A DNA stretch of 64,000 bases. Source: Sphingobium sp. HWE2-09 (GTDB lineage Bacteria > Pseudomonadota > Alphaproteobacteria > Sphingomonadales > Sphingomonadaceae). The stretch covers positions 2,480,001-2,544,000 of the forward strand of contig NZ_JAYKZX010000003.1 of assembly GCF_035989265.1 (NCBI RefSeq), given 5' to 3'. Below, in pieces: positions 8,041 through 16,967 of this stretch; the first letter of the stretch is position 1; each line of letters opens with the position of its first letter. Made by a program: the position numbers and the translations under genes. A model generated the notes under the pieces. It worked only from the letters and a program-made list of their open reading frames with translations, was not told where the DNA came from and ran no database searches.

Positions 8041-8197
8041 AGATTATTGGATGAAACGGACATTTTTTGCACGCAAAGGCGCTCAATGATGACGTTTCTT
8101 GTCATGAAATAACGTTGATGGGAATATGTTGCCGCAACGTCACAGTAACCAGATGGATAACTCGACGGATGCCTGGTCCGCTGGCATAGGCAGCGCC

Positions 8198-9250
8198 ATG
8201 TCCTACCGCCTTATCCGCCCCCTGCTGTTCGCCCTGGATGCCGAACGCGCCCATAATCTGTCGATCGCCGCGCTGCGGATGATGCCGACACCCGCACCGC
8301 TGCCGCCCGACCCGATGCTGGCGACGCGCGTCGCCGGACTGGACTTCCCCAATCCCGTCGGCCTGGCCGCAGGCTATGACAAGGAAGGGCGCGTCGCGCA
8401 CAAGATGCATGGCCTGGGCTTCGGTTTCACCGAGCTTGGCACGCTGACGCCGCTGGCCCAGCCGGGCAATCCGCAACCCCGCCTGTTTCGGCTCGTGGAG
8501 GACCGCGCCGTCATCAACCGGTTCGGCTTCAACAATGGCGGGCAGGGCGCGGCGGCGGACCGCATCGCCCGCTATCGTCGGCCCATCGGGCAACGACCGC
8601 TGATCGGCATCAATATCGGCGCGAACAAGGACGCGACCGCCGCAGGCCGCGGTATCGCCGACTATGTCACCGGCGTCACCTGCATGGCCCCGCTGGCCGA
8701 TTATCTGACGGTCAACATCTCCTCCCCCAACACGCCGGGCCTGCGCGCTTTGCAAGGGCGGGCGGCGCTGGACGACCTGTTGTCCGCCGTGATGGCCGCG
8801 CGCGGCACGCAGGCGACCCCGATCTTCCTGAAGGTCGCCCCGGATCTGGAACCCGCCGATGTCGAAGATATCGCCGCCGCCTGCATCGACCACCGCATCG
8901 ATGCGCTGATCGTGTCCAACACGACGATCACCCGTCCCGCGCTGCGATCGGTCCATGCCGGGGAAATGGGCGGCCTGTCCGGCGCGCCGCTGACCGATCT
9001 GTCGCTCGACCGGCTCCGAGATTTCCGCCGCCTGCTTGGGCCGCGCCTGCCGCTCATTGGTGTCGGCGGCATCGCGAACGCGGATCAGGCCTATGCCCGC
9101 ATCCGTGCGGGCGCTTCGCTGATCCAGCTCTACAGCGCCCTGGTCTATGAAGGGCCCTATCTGGCGAGGCGCATCAATAGCGGCCTCAAAGCCCTGATGA
9201 CCCGCGACGGCGTTGCCAACATCGCCGACCTGATCGGCGTCGACGCCTGA
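8198..9250 (+). CDS. pyrD: Dihydroorotate dehydrogenase (quinone), class 2
   Basis: PyrD (350 aa) oxidises dihydroorotate to orotate in pyrimidine synthesis, passing electrons to membrane quinone. Class 2 features are seen: an N-terminal amphipathic segment (YRLIRPLLFALDAERAHNLS), then PVGLAAGYDKEG, NRFGFNNGGQG, the NISSPNTPGLR block with the catalytic serine, and IGVGGIANADQAY in the FMN-phosphate region. The frame opens at 8126 but the ATG at 8198 matches family N-termini. Monocistronic, followed by a terminator. Confidence 0.95.
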   Translation: MSYRLIRPLLFALDAERAHNLSIAALRMMPTPAPLPPDPMLATRVAGLDFPNPVGLAAGYDKEGRVAHKMHGLGFGFTELGTLTPLAQPGNPQPRLFRLVEDRAVINRFGFNNGGQGAAADRIARYRRPIGQRPLIGINIGANKDATAAGRGIADYVTGVTCMAPLADYLTVNISSPNTPGLRALQGRAALDDLLSAVMAARGTQATPIFLKVAPDLEPADVEDIAAACIDHRIDALIVSNTTITRPALRSVHAGEMGGLSGAPLTDLSLDRLRDFRRLLGPRLPLIGVGGIANADQAYARIRAGASLIQLYSALVYEGPYLARRINSGLKALMTRDGVANIADLIGVDA

Positions 9251-9264
9251 CCCTATCTTAAAAC

Positions 9265-9297
9265 AAAACCGCCCCGATCGATGTCCGGGGCGGCTTT
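9265..9297. terminator. Bidirectional terminator between pyrD and a convergent gene
   Basis: 8-bp stem (CCGCCCCG 9269-9276 with CGGGGCGG 9286-9293) with AAAA on its left and TTT on its right. It lies 15-45 bp after the pyrD stop and just past the end of the leftward gene at 9301; the minus-strand T-rich tail (TTTTGTTTTAA) is the stronger. Confidence 0.7.
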
Positions 9298-9300
9298 CCA

Positions 9301-9612
9301 TCAACGGCAGGTCTGGACGTGCCGGTTGTTACGCCACACCGTCGTGCAATGACGACCGCGCACGTCGCGCCGCCCGGCATAGCGGCGGTTGTTGCTGTAA
9401 CGGCGATCATTATTATACCGGCGATTATTGCTGTAGCGGCGGCCATCGCGACGGTCGTCCCGACGGATCACCGGGCGACGCGCATCGCCGCGACGATCGC
9501 TATGTTCGATCCGACCACGATGATCGTCATGACGCTGCGCGCTTGCCGTCGATGACAGCCCCAGGCTGCCGACCATCAGGGCGACAGCGGCCGCCAGTTT
9601 GAAAAGTCCCAT
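9301..9612 (-). CDS. Small secreted Arg/Asn/Asp-rich protein
   Basis: A 103-aa protein with a clear signal peptide (MGLFKLAAAVALMVGS... cut after ASA) and a mature part that is almost entirely low-complexity and strongly basic: repeats of RRYSNN/RRYNND and clusters of RRDDRR. It ends in RHCTTVWRNNRHVQTCR, whose two cysteines could form a disulfide in the periplasm. The ATG at 9612 has a good ribosome site (AAGGAGACG). I do not recognise a functional family. Polyanion or cell-envelope binding is conceivable but unproven. Confidence 0.7.
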   Translation of the reverse strand: MGLFKLAAAVALMVGSLGLSSTASAQRHDDHRGRIEHSDRRGDARRPVIRRDDRRDGRRYSNNRRYNNDRRYSNNRRYAGRRDVRGRHCTTVWRNNRHVQTCR

Positions 9613-9763
9613 TATCGTCTCCTTGAAGATGGAGGGATAACGCCGCCGCGCCCATTTGGCTTCATCGCGCCTTCCCGACACATCAAAAATGCCGCGCTCT
9701 GCCCGCATGACGGGATGGGGAGAACATCTTGCGATGCGCCGCATCCGGCCTATGGATAGGGGC

Positions 9764-11467
9764 ATGACATCCCGCCTCGTCGGCCTGCTGGCCCCGTTCG
9801 CCCTTTTCGCCCTTGCGCCCTCGCCCGCCGCCATCGCCCGCGTGCCAGTATCGACCAACGCCACCGTCTCCGCCGCCGATCCGCGCGCGGCGCAGGCGGG
9901 GCAGGAAATCTTGCGCAAGGGCGGCAGCGCCACCGACGCCGCCATCGCGATGATGCTGACCCTGAACGTGGTCGAGCCGCATAATAGCGGCATCGGCGGC
10001 GGCGGCTTCCTGATGCATCATAACGGCGCGACCGGCGCGCTCGAATCGATCGACGGCCGCGAAACCGCCCCCGCCGCCGCGCGGCCCGACCGCTTCATCG
10101 GCCCGGACGGCAAGCCGCTCGCCTTCCGCGACGCTTGGCCCGGCGGCTATTCGGTCGGCGTGCCGGGCAATCTGCGCATGGCCTGGGACGCGCACAAGAA
10201 ATGGGGCAAGCTGCCCTGGGCCGATCTGTTCGCCCCCGCCATCCGCTATGCGCAGGACGGCTTCCAACTGGGCGAACGCACCGCCACCGCCCTGCGCGCG
10301 ACGCAGAATATCTGGGCGGACTTCCCGGAGATCCAGAAGCTCTTCTGGGTGAATGGCGCCCCGCCCCCGGTCGGCACGATCCTCAAAAACCCGCCGCTCG
10401 CCGCCCTGTTCAAACGCATCGCGGCAGAGGGGCCGGACGCCTTCTACACCGGCGAGAACGCGAAGCTGCTGAGCGCCGCCGTCACCACCGCGCCCAAAAA
10501 CCCGGTGCCGATGACGGAAGCGGACCTCGCCGCTTACCAGGCCAAACCGCGCAAGCCCGTCTGCGGACATTATCGCATCTATACTGTCTGCGGCATGGGA
10601 CCGGCCTCGGCCGGCGGCGTCACCGTGCTGGAAATCCTCGGCATGGTCGAACGCTTCCCGCTCGCCCTATGGGGCAAGGACGATCCGCGCAGCTGGCATG
10701 TCATCGGCGAAGCGATGCAGCTCGCCTATGCCGATCGCGACACCTGGCTCGGCGACCCGGACTTCGTGGCCGTGCCGCTCACCGGCATGATCGACCCTGC
10801 CTATCTCAAGCAGCGCTCGGCCCTCATCCGCGTCAACAAGACGCTGAGCGCCTATAAACCCGGCACGCCCCCCGGCGCGCAGCCGCGCACCGCCTCACGC
10901 CCCCAGCCCGAAAGCGGCACCAGCCATTTCGTCGCGGTCGACCGCAATGGCGACATCGCCGCCTGGACCTCCACCATCGAAAGCTTCTTCGGCAGCCAGC
11001 TGATCGCCAACGGCGTGATCCTGAACAACGAACTCACCGATTTCAGCTTCACGCCCGAAAAGAACGGCGCGCCCGTCGCCAATCGCGTGGAGCCGGGCAA
11101 GCGCCCCCTCTCCTCCATGTCGCCCACCGTCGTCTATGACGCGCAGGGCACGCCGATCTTCACCGTCGGCGCGGCAGGCGGCAAGACCATCATCATGCAG
11201 GTCGCCAAAGCGCTGATCGCCCATTTCGACTGGGGTCTGTCCGCGCAGGATTCGATCGCCCACGGCCTGCTCTTCTTCGACGGCAACGGCCTGGTGCTGG
11301 AACAGGGCACATCGCTCGAAGCGATGAAGACCCCGCTGGAAAAACTCGGCCACCGCGTCAGCGTGAACCGCATGGGCCTCAAAGCCAATGCCGCCGAACG
11401 ACTGCCCGACGGCCACTGGCAAGGCGCCGCCGACCCGCGCAGCCCCGGCGTGTCGTTGCAGGAATAA
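9764..11467 (+). CDS. ggt: Gamma-glutamyltransferase, periplasmic
   Basis: Gamma-glutamyltranspeptidase precursor (567 aa) that cleaves glutathione and other gamma-glutamyl compounds. A signal peptide (VGLLAPFALFALAPSPAAIA) is followed by the large-subunit blocks GGSATDAAIAM, GIGGGGFLMHH and DGRETAP. The autoprocessing nucleophile should be the Thr of GTSHFVAVD, after which the small subunit has SSMSPTVV and GAAGGKTI. The frame is open from 9656; the ATG at 9764 places the signal peptide at the N-terminus and has AGGGG upstream. No operon partner. Confidence 0.92.
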   Translation: MTSRLVGLLAPFALFALAPSPAAIARVPVSTNATVSAADPRAAQAGQEILRKGGSATDAAIAMMLTLNVVEPHNSGIGGGGFLMHHNGATGALESIDGRETAPAAARPDRFIGPDGKPLAFRDAWPGGYSVGVPGNLRMAWDAHKKWGKLPWADLFAPAIRYAQDGFQLGERTATALRATQNIWADFPEIQKLFWVNGAPPPVGTILKNPPLAALFKRIAAEGPDAFYTGENAKLLSAAVTTAPKNPVPMTEADLAAYQAKPRKPVCGHYRIYTVCGMGPASAGGVTVLEILGMVERFPLALWGKDDPRSWHVIGEAMQLAYADRDTWLGDPDFVAVPLTGMIDPAYLKQRSALIRVNKTLSAYKPGTPPGAQPRTASRPQPESGTSHFVAVDRNGDIAAWTSTIESFFGSQLIANGVILNNELTDFSFTPEKNGAPVANRVEPGKRPLSSMSPTVVYDAQGTPIFTVGAAGGKTIIMQVAKALIAHFDWGLSAQDSIAHGLLFFDGNGLVLEQGTSLEAMKTPLEKLGHRVSVNRMGLKANAAERLPDGHWQGAADPRSPGVSLQE

Positions 11468-11720
11468 ACCCAAGCGACGTGGCACGCGCAAATACTCACG
11501 CCGTGTTCCCGCGAGGGCGGGAACCCAGTCCCGCCCTCTCAACCGCCGCCAACGGTGTGCCCAATCAAACGCCGTTCCCCGGCGTAGGCCGGGGTCCAGC
11601 CCCGCCATCGCGATGATCGCCAACAACCGACCCATGACGCTCCAGGCGGCCATCCAAACGCCCAATTGAAACGCCGGAACTAGGCTCCCGCCTGCGCGGG
11701 AGCACGTCCCGATTCACGCT
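11468..11720. repeat. Intergenic region with three GTTCCCGC-type palindromes
   Basis: No gene is seen between ggt and the lipoprotein gene. Palindromes: 11505-11524 (GTTCCCGCG...CGGGAAC), 11577-11594 (CCCCGGC...GCCGGGG) and 11684-11703 (GCTCCCGC...GCGGGAGC). These belong to a dispersed family also found near 12.8, 14.6, 16.3, 19.8 and 45.5 kb in this window. Confidence 0.7.
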
Positions 11721-12212
11721 TCACCCCTTCAAATCCAACCCTGCGACATTGAAGTCGAACGGCGCGGTCGCGTCCTTCGGCCCAACCACCAGGTCAATCT
11801 TCACGCTCTTGGCGCTCTTGATCGCCTTGTAAGCGCCCTGCGACGGCGCGATCGTGATCCCGTCCTTGGCATCGGTCACGCGCCCCTTCCACGCATGGCG
11901 CTTGCCGTCGTCGGTGGTGGCGGTGACGCGGCAATCGGACAGGTCGCAGGTGAAGGGCGCGCCCACCAGCTTGACCGTCACGTCCGCCGTGCCCTCGGCC
12001 AGCGGCTGCACCAGCAGCACCGAAAATGTATCGGGCGCGGTCATCGTCGCAACACTGTTGGCGCTGCCGATATAGGCGACCTTGGCCTTTCCGCCGTCCC
12101 CGCCTTCATATTTCCACACCTGCCCGATCTCTTCGCGCTGGCTGTTTTCCTTGGGCTTTTCCGAACAGGCCGCCATGGTGGCAACCGCTGCAATCATCAG
12201 GATGGCGCGCAT
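11721..12212 (-). CDS. Putative lipoprotein
   Basis: A 163-aa protein with a short signal sequence and lipobox (ATMAAC, cysteine about residue 16), so probably anchored in the membrane facing the periplasm. The mature part is about 145 residues, mostly predicted beta-rich, with one Cys pair (FTCDLSDC) that could be disulfide-bonded, and a C-terminal part (KSVKIDLVVGPKDATAPFDFNVAGL) reminiscent of invasion-associated-locus-B-like folds, though I cannot confirm it. It stands alone between repeat regions; function unknown. Confidence 0.72.
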   Translation of the reverse strand: MRAILMIAAVATMAACSEKPKENSQREEIGQVWKYEGGDGGKAKVAYIGSANSVATMTAPDTFSVLLVQPLAEGTADVTVKLVGAPFTCDLSDCRVTATTDDGKRHAWKGRVTDAKDGITIAPSQGAYKAIKSAKSVKIDLVVGPKDATAPFDFNVAGLDLKG

Positions 12213-12299
12213 CGTCGCATCTCCCCTTTCCGTTAAAGTTACGGAAGGACAATGTTCGGACCGGCGATATGGTTGCCTTGGGCCGCGAGGCTCAATGCG

Positions 12300-12713
12300 T
12301 CAGGTGTAGCGGCCAGCCGTATCCCGGATCAGCGCGATCATGTTGGGAATGCCTTGGGTCCGGTTGGAACTCAGCTGGTTCTTGAGGTCGAACGGCGCCA
12401 GCGCCCCCTCGATATCGGCGGCGCTGATATCCGTCGGCGCGCGATCCTGCACGGTCAACAGCACCAGCGCAATGATCCCCTTGGTGATCGCGGCATTGCT
12501 GTCGGCCAGGAAATGCAGTCGTCCGTCTTCCAGCACTGTGGGATAGACCCACACCGCCGCCGAACAGCCCCGCACCAGCGTCGCATCAGTCTTGAGCGCA
12601 TCGGGCATCGGCTCCAGGCCACGGCCCAGATCGATCAACAGCCGATAACGATCGTCCGCATCCAGAAATTCATACTCTTCCTGAAGATCGGCAAGTTGGG
12701 GCAGGTCGGTCAT
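12300..12713 (-). CDS. sufE: SufE cysteine desulfuration protein
   Basis: SufE (137 aa) accepts persulfide sulfur from SufS and passes it to SufBCD. The sulfur-carrying cysteine is in VRGCSAAVWV, and the surrounding blocks (ITKGIIALVLLTVQDRAP, LSSNRTQGIPNMI) are typical. The frame is open upstream to 12878 through repeat DNA; the ATG at 12713 gives MTDLPQLADLQEEYEFLD, the expected family start. It is about 6 kb from the suf operon and seems monocistronic. Confidence 0.92.
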   Translation of the reverse strand: MTDLPQLADLQEEYEFLDADDRYRLLIDLGRGLEPMPDALKTDATLVRGCSAAVWVYPTVLEDGRLHFLADSNAAITKGIIALVLLTVQDRAPTDISAADIEGALAPFDLKNQLSSNRTQGIPNMIALIRDTAGRYT

Positions 12714-12833
12714 GCCCGCCATATAAAGGCAAATGCGGAAGGCGAAAGCGTGTTTCGCACAGCGCGCTCTACGCCGCGCCTTATACGGCGTGTCGCCGCG
12801 AGGACAGGGATCAAGCCTTAACGTCTCAACTGG

Positions 12834-12960
12834 GTTCCCGCCTGCGCGGGAACAGATCAGTGTTTGATGCGCCATCACCCGCTTGCCAGCTCATGCCGGG
12901 CAAATGCCGGAAATCAAACCTGCGTTCCGCCTCCCAATGTGTTCCCGCGCAGGCGGGAAC
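12834..12960. repeat. Pair of GTTCCCGC palindromes between sufE and the next gene
   Basis: Perfect or near-perfect palindromes at 12834-12853 (GTTCCCGCCTGCGCGGGAAC) and 12941-12960 (GTTCCCGCGCAGGCGGGAAC), about 107 bp apart. No coding signal in the spacer 12714-13004. Confidence 0.7.
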
Positions 12961-13004
12961 CCAGTCCCGCCCTCTACGACAACGCACATAGCATCATCAC
13001 TCCG

Positions 13005-13529
13005 TCACCCAATCCTGCACCCCTTGGCCGCCGCCTGCCCGCGCAAATAGCCGCGCCGCGCAATCCCCGCGGTCACCGCCGCCTGCAGCCGCCGCTCGGC
13101 CGGGGCCGCGCCGCTGATCTCGCGCACCAGCCCGCGGAACGGGATGATCGAGTTGACGACCGTCTTGCCCACCGCCTCGGCGATCTTGCCGGTGCGCCCC
13201 TCATTGGCCTTCGCGCCCACAGTGAAATCCTCGCCCAGCACGGCGTTGAGCTCACCGAGCGACGCCTTCAACCCGGCGCAACTGCGCGAAGGCGGCGGCG
13301 CATAGGGATTTTCCACGGCCTTGAGCAGCACAGGCGGAATCTGCTGCTTGTCGATGCCGACATCGCGCGCGGGCTGGGTGGCGATAGTGCCCGCTTTGTC
13401 CAGCGCGCCGTCCTTCCGCTTGTCGCCCTCTTCCTGTCTGGGCTTCTCTTGCGGCGTCGCCTGGGCCTGGGCGTGCGCAACCCCGCACAGGCCGATCGTC
13501 AGGGCAAGGGCGATACGTATCGATGTCAT
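13005..13529 (-). CDS. Conserved secreted hypothetical protein
   Basis: A 174-aa protein with an N-terminal signal peptide (IALALTIGLCGVAHAQA). The mature part begins with a charged segment rich in Lys, Glu and Gln, then a conserved-looking region with DVGIDKQQIPPVLL, ENPYAPPPSRSCAGL and IPFRGLVREISGA, ending AKGCRIG. Two cysteines (SCAG and GCRIG) could pair in the periplasm. It points away from the divergent epimerase-like gene. I recognise no functional family. Confidence 0.68.
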   Translation of the reverse strand: MTSIRIALALTIGLCGVAHAQAQATPQEKPRQEEGDKRKDGALDKAGTIATQPARDVGIDKQQIPPVLLKAVENPYAPPPSRSCAGLKASLGELNAVLGEDFTVGAKANEGRTGKIAEAVGKTVVNSIIPFRGLVREISGAAPAERRLQAAVTAGIARRGYLRGQAAAKGCRIG

Positions 13530-13670
13530 GTCATGGTCCTCCGAACCTGCCAAACCAGCCAGCCACGATGTCGGTTCCCAACCGAAACGACCGCCCCGCA
13601 CGCCGTCTGTGGAGACAGGTCCGCGCTCCCGCGTTATGCGGTGCATCATCACTGCTGGAGGCCTCCAACC

Positions 13671-14576
13671 TTGTCCGACGTCCATTCGCCCGCCGCCGAC
13701 GCCCGCTTCTCCATCGCCTCGCCCACGCTCACCGCCTGCATCGATCCCATGGGCGCGGAACTCCTGTCGTTGAAGGACGATGCCGGGCGCGATTTGATGA
13801 CGGACGCCGACCCGCGCTGGTGGACCGGCCACGCGCCCCTGCTTTTCCCCTTCGTCGGCCGGTCGCGCAGCGACGTCTATCGGCTGGGCGGGCGCGACTA
13901 TCCGATGCCGCAACATGGCTTCGCCCGCCGCAGCGCCTTCACCGCAGTGGAGCAGGGCGACGACCGGCTGCTGCTGCGGCTGGAGGCGGATGGTGAGACG
14001 CGCGCCATCTATCCCTTCGACTTCCGCCTGGACATGGCCTTCGCGGTCGATGGCGCGACCCTGCGCATGACCGCCACCGTCACCAATCGGGGCGAAAGCG
14101 CGATGCCCTTCAGCTTCGGCTATCACCCCGCTTTCGCCTGGCCCCTCCCCTATGGCGGCGCGGTCGAGGATCACCGCATCATCTTCGACCAGCCCGAACC
14201 CGCGCCCATCCGCAAGGTCGGTGCCGAACCCGGCCTCATCGCCCGTGAAACCTTCCCCTCCCCGGTGGACGGCGACACGCTCACGCCCACCTATGCGCTA
14301 TTCGAAGGCGACGCCCTGATCTGGGACGACCTCAATAGCCGCTCGCTCACCTGGGGCGTGCCCGGCCAACCGCGCCTCAAGATCGATTTCCCCGACACCC
14401 CCTGGCTCGGCCTCTGGCAGAAACCTGGCGCGCATTATCTGTGCGTCGAACCCTGGGCCGGAATGGCCGACCTTGTGGGCTTTACCGGCGATGTCTGGGA
14501 CAAGCAGGGCATCTTGTGCCTGCTGCCCGGCGACAGCCGATCCTTCCGCATGGACGTGACGCTGACCCAAGACTGA
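13671..14576 (+). CDS. Aldose 1-epimerase family protein
   Basis: A 301-aa member of the aldose-1-epimerase (galactose mutarotase, YeaD-like) beta-sandwich family, acting on the anomeric carbon of sugars. Seen: ACIDPMGAELLSLKDD near the N-terminus, PLLFPFVGRS, YPMPQHGFARRSAF with the conserved histidine, FGYHPAFAWPL with the second histidine, and CVEPWAGMAD with the acidic residue. The likely start is TTG at 13671, preceded by CTGGAGG; the frame is open far upstream but that part is not protein-like. The substrate cannot be named from sequence. Confidence 0.83.
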   Translation: MSDVHSPAADARFSIASPTLTACIDPMGAELLSLKDDAGRDLMTDADPRWWTGHAPLLFPFVGRSRSDVYRLGGRDYPMPQHGFARRSAFTAVEQGDDRLLLRLEADGETRAIYPFDFRLDMAFAVDGATLRMTATVTNRGESAMPFSFGYHPAFAWPLPYGGAVEDHRIIFDQPEPAPIRKVGAEPGLIARETFPSPVDGDTLTPTYALFEGDALIWDDLNSRSLTWGVPGQPRLKIDFPDTPWLGLWQKPGAHYLCVEPWAGMADLVGFTGDVWDKQGILCLLPGDSRSFRMDVTLTQD

Positions 14577-14594
14577 CCCCTATTTTTTCTTGTC

Positions 14595-14675
14595 ATTCCC
14601 GCGTAGGCGGGAACCTACCTCCCAACCCCACCTCCTGACGCAAGGTCCGGAGATGGATTCCCGCCTGCGCGGGAA
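14595..14675. repeat. Inverted repeat elements before prfC
   Basis: ATTCCCGCGTAGGCGGGAA at about 14595-14612 and GATTCCCGCCTGCGCGGGAA at 14656-14675 fill most of the 123-bp gap between the epimerase-like gene and prfC. Same family as the 11.5, 12.8 and 16.3 kb copies. Confidence 0.7.
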
Positions 14676-14699
14676 TGACGAACCAGAATGACTGAATAG

Positions 14700-16277
14700 A
14701 TGACCATCCCATCCCGCCGCACCTTCGCGATCATTTCCCACCCCGACGCGGGCAAGACCACGCTCACCGAAAAGCTGCTGCTGGAAGGCGGCGCCATCCA
14801 CCTTGCCGGTGAAGTGAAAGCGCGCGGGCAAAACCGCCGCGCCCGCTCCGACTGGATGAAGATCGAGCAGCAGCGCGGCATTTCCGTCACCTTGTCGGTC
14901 ATGACGTTCGAACGCACCCGCGATGGCGAAACCATCACCTTCAACCTGCTCGACACGCCGGGCCACGAAGATTTCAGCGAAGACACTTATCGCACCCTGA
15001 CCGCGGTCGACTCCGCCGTCATGGTGATCGACGCGGCCAAGGGCATCGAGCCGCAGACCCGCAAGCTGTTCGAAGTCTGCCGCCTGCGCAACGTCCCCAT
15101 CATCACCTTCGTCAACAAGGTCGATCGCGAGGGCCGCGAAACCTTCGGCCTGCTCGATGAAGTCGCCGACCAGCTGCAACTCGACGTCTGCCCGATGAGC
15201 TGGCCCGTCGGCATGGGCGGCGAGTTCGAGGGGATTTACGACTTCGCCACCAACCGCCTGATGCAGCCCACCGGCCCGTCCAAGGAATTCGACGGCACCC
15301 GCCACCAGTTCACCGGCCTGGACGACCCGAAACTCGCCGATTATCTCACCCCCCGCGCGCTGGAAAAATTGCGCGAGGAAGCCGAACTGTCACAGGGCGG
15401 CTATGCCGAATTCAACCTCGACCGCTATCGCGCGGGCGACCTGACCCCGGTCTATTTTGGCTCCGCGCTCAAGCTGTTCGGCGTCACCGAACTGATCGAC
15501 GCGCTCGGCCAGCACGCCCCGCCGCCCCGCGCCCAGCCCGCCGAACCCGCCGCGATCGAACCGGAAAACAGCGAAGTCACCGGCTTCATCTTCAAGGTGC
15601 AGGCCAATATGGACCCGATGCACCGCGACCGCATCGCCTTCATGCGGCTCGTCTCGGGCAAGTTCAAACGCGGCATGAAGCTGACGCCATCAGGCTCCGG
15701 CAAAGCGCTCGCCGTCCACTCCCCCATCCTCTTCTTCGCGCAGGACCGCGAACTGGCGGACGAAGCCTTCCCCGGCGACATCATCGGCATCCCCAATCAT
15801 GGCGCGCTGCGCGTGGGCGATACGCTCAGCGAAAAGCCCGGCCTCCGCTTCACCGGCCTGCCCAATTTCGCCCCCGAAATCCTGCGCCGCGTGCAACTTA
15901 AAGACCCGACCAAGACCAAGCAGCTGCGCAAGGCGCTGGACGACCTCAGCGAAGAGGGCGTCATCCAGGTCTTCTACCCCGAAATCGGCAGCAACTGGAT
16001 CGTCGGCGTCGTCGGCCAGCTTCAGCTCGAAGTGCTGATCTCCCGCCTGGAGGCCGAATATAAGGTCGCAGCGGGCCTCGAACAGTCGCCCTTCGACACC
16101 GCCCGCTGGATCAGCGGCGACGACGCAGCGGTCAAGGAACTGGTCGGTTATAATGTCAGCAACATGGCCAAGGACCGCGACGGCAACCTCGTCTTCATGG
16201 CCAAAAGCGCCTGGGACATCGGCTACCAGCAGGAACGCCACCCCAAGGTGAAGTTCAGCGCCACCAAGGAACGCTAA
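14700..16277 (+). CDS. prfC: Peptide chain release factor 3
   Basis: RF3 (525 aa), a translational GTPase that recycles RF1/RF2 from the ribosome after termination. G-domain motifs are clear: SHPDAGKTTLTEKLL (P-loop), RGISVTLSV (switch I), DTPGHEDFSEDTYR (G3) and NKVDREGR (G4). The C-terminal region (ALDDLSEEGVIQVFYPEIG, VGQLQLEVLISRLEAEY) matches the family, and the length is normal. Stand-alone gene flanked on both sides by palindromic repeats. Confidence 0.96.
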   Translation: MTIPSRRTFAIISHPDAGKTTLTEKLLLEGGAIHLAGEVKARGQNRRARSDWMKIEQQRGISVTLSVMTFERTRDGETITFNLLDTPGHEDFSEDTYRTLTAVDSAVMVIDAAKGIEPQTRKLFEVCRLRNVPIITFVNKVDREGRETFGLLDEVADQLQLDVCPMSWPVGMGGEFEGIYDFATNRLMQPTGPSKEFDGTRHQFTGLDDPKLADYLTPRALEKLREEAELSQGGYAEFNLDRYRAGDLTPVYFGSALKLFGVTELIDALGQHAPPPRAQPAEPAAIEPENSEVTGFIFKVQANMDPMHRDRIAFMRLVSGKFKRGMKLTPSGSGKALAVHSPILFFAQDRELADEAFPGDIIGIPNHGALRVGDTLSEKPGLRFTGLPNFAPEILRRVQLKDPTKTKQLRKALDDLSEEGVIQVFYPEIGSNWIVGVVGQLQLEVLISRLEAEYKVAAGLEQSPFDTARWISGDDAAVKELVGYNVSNMAKDRDGNLVFMAKSAWDIGYQQERHPKVKFSATKER

Positions 16278-16286
16278 AAACCCCGT

Positions 16287-16306
16287 GTTCCCGCGCAGGC
16301 GGGAAC
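16287..16306. repeat. GTTCCCGC palindrome after prfC
   Basis: Palindrome GTTCCCGCGCAGGCGGGAAC 9 bp past the prfC stop, identical to the copy at 12941-12960. It may act as a hairpin at the 3' end of prfC mRNA, but has no T-tract. Confidence 0.7.
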
Positions 16307-16554
16307 CCAGTCCCGCCTGCGCCAATAGGGCTATTCTTGCGATAAAGTCACGAATGGCCCTATTGCTTCTACCTACGCATCAAACGCGAAATAGCGCCAC
16401 AACTGTCGCACTCGCTGTCTCAACCGCGCCGTCATGGCATCCGCACCAGCCATCCCATTCCCGCCCCGGATCGCCGCTGATCCCCTGCCCCCATGCAACT
16501 CCTTCGTCCGCCTGGGACTCCTTTATCCAGGTGCAACATCAAGCGAGAAGGATC

Positions 16555-16959
16555 ATGGACTACCCCCAACGCGCCAAGCGCGCCAACGTCTTCATGGATG
16601 CCCATCTCAACCTGGGCGAACCGCTGTCCGCCGCGCAAGTCGTGCGCATTCGCGACATTTCCGAAGGCGGCGCCCGCATTCAGGGCCGATCGCCCGGCAT
16701 CGGCGCCCGCATCGTCGTGACGCGCGGCGAAACCGCCATGCCCGGCCGCGTCGTATGGACCGCCGATCGTCATTTCGGCGTCGCCTTCGATGAACCGGTG
16801 GACGTCGATGCGGTGTTGAAGGCCGCCAGCCCCAAATCGCCCGCCAAGCCCGTCTATGCCGCCGCCCTCACCTCCGGACTGGCGCATTTCCAGCGGGCTG
16901 CCCCGCGCGGCCGACCCGCATCCGCAACCTTCGGTCTACGGCTGGCGCCTACGCCCTGA
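16555..16959 (+). CDS. PilZ domain protein
   Basis: A 134-aa protein with a single PilZ domain, the common cyclic-di-GMP receptor fold. The RxxxR part is in YPQRAKRANV and the second motif in RDISEGGARIQ, followed by PGIGARIVV and a WTADRHFGVAF beta strand. About 35 residues at the C-terminus are low-complexity. Start ATG at 16555 with AGAAGGA upstream; upstream in-frame sequence is not protein-like. No partner gene is adjacent, so the process it controls is unknown. Confidence 0.85.
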   Translation: MDYPQRAKRANVFMDAHLNLGEPLSAAQVVRIRDISEGGARIQGRSPGIGARIVVTRGETAMPGRVVWTADRHFGVAFDEPVDVDAVLKAASPKSPAKPVYAAALTSGLAHFQRAAPRGRPASATFGLRLAPTP

Positions 16960-16967
16960 ACGAAGCC

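Noticed and set aside
12864..13670. Long open frame upstream of the aldose epimerase-like gene
   Set aside because: Low-complexity Arg/Pro-rich translation over repeats and over a well-supported gene on the other strand; a GC-rich frame artefact.
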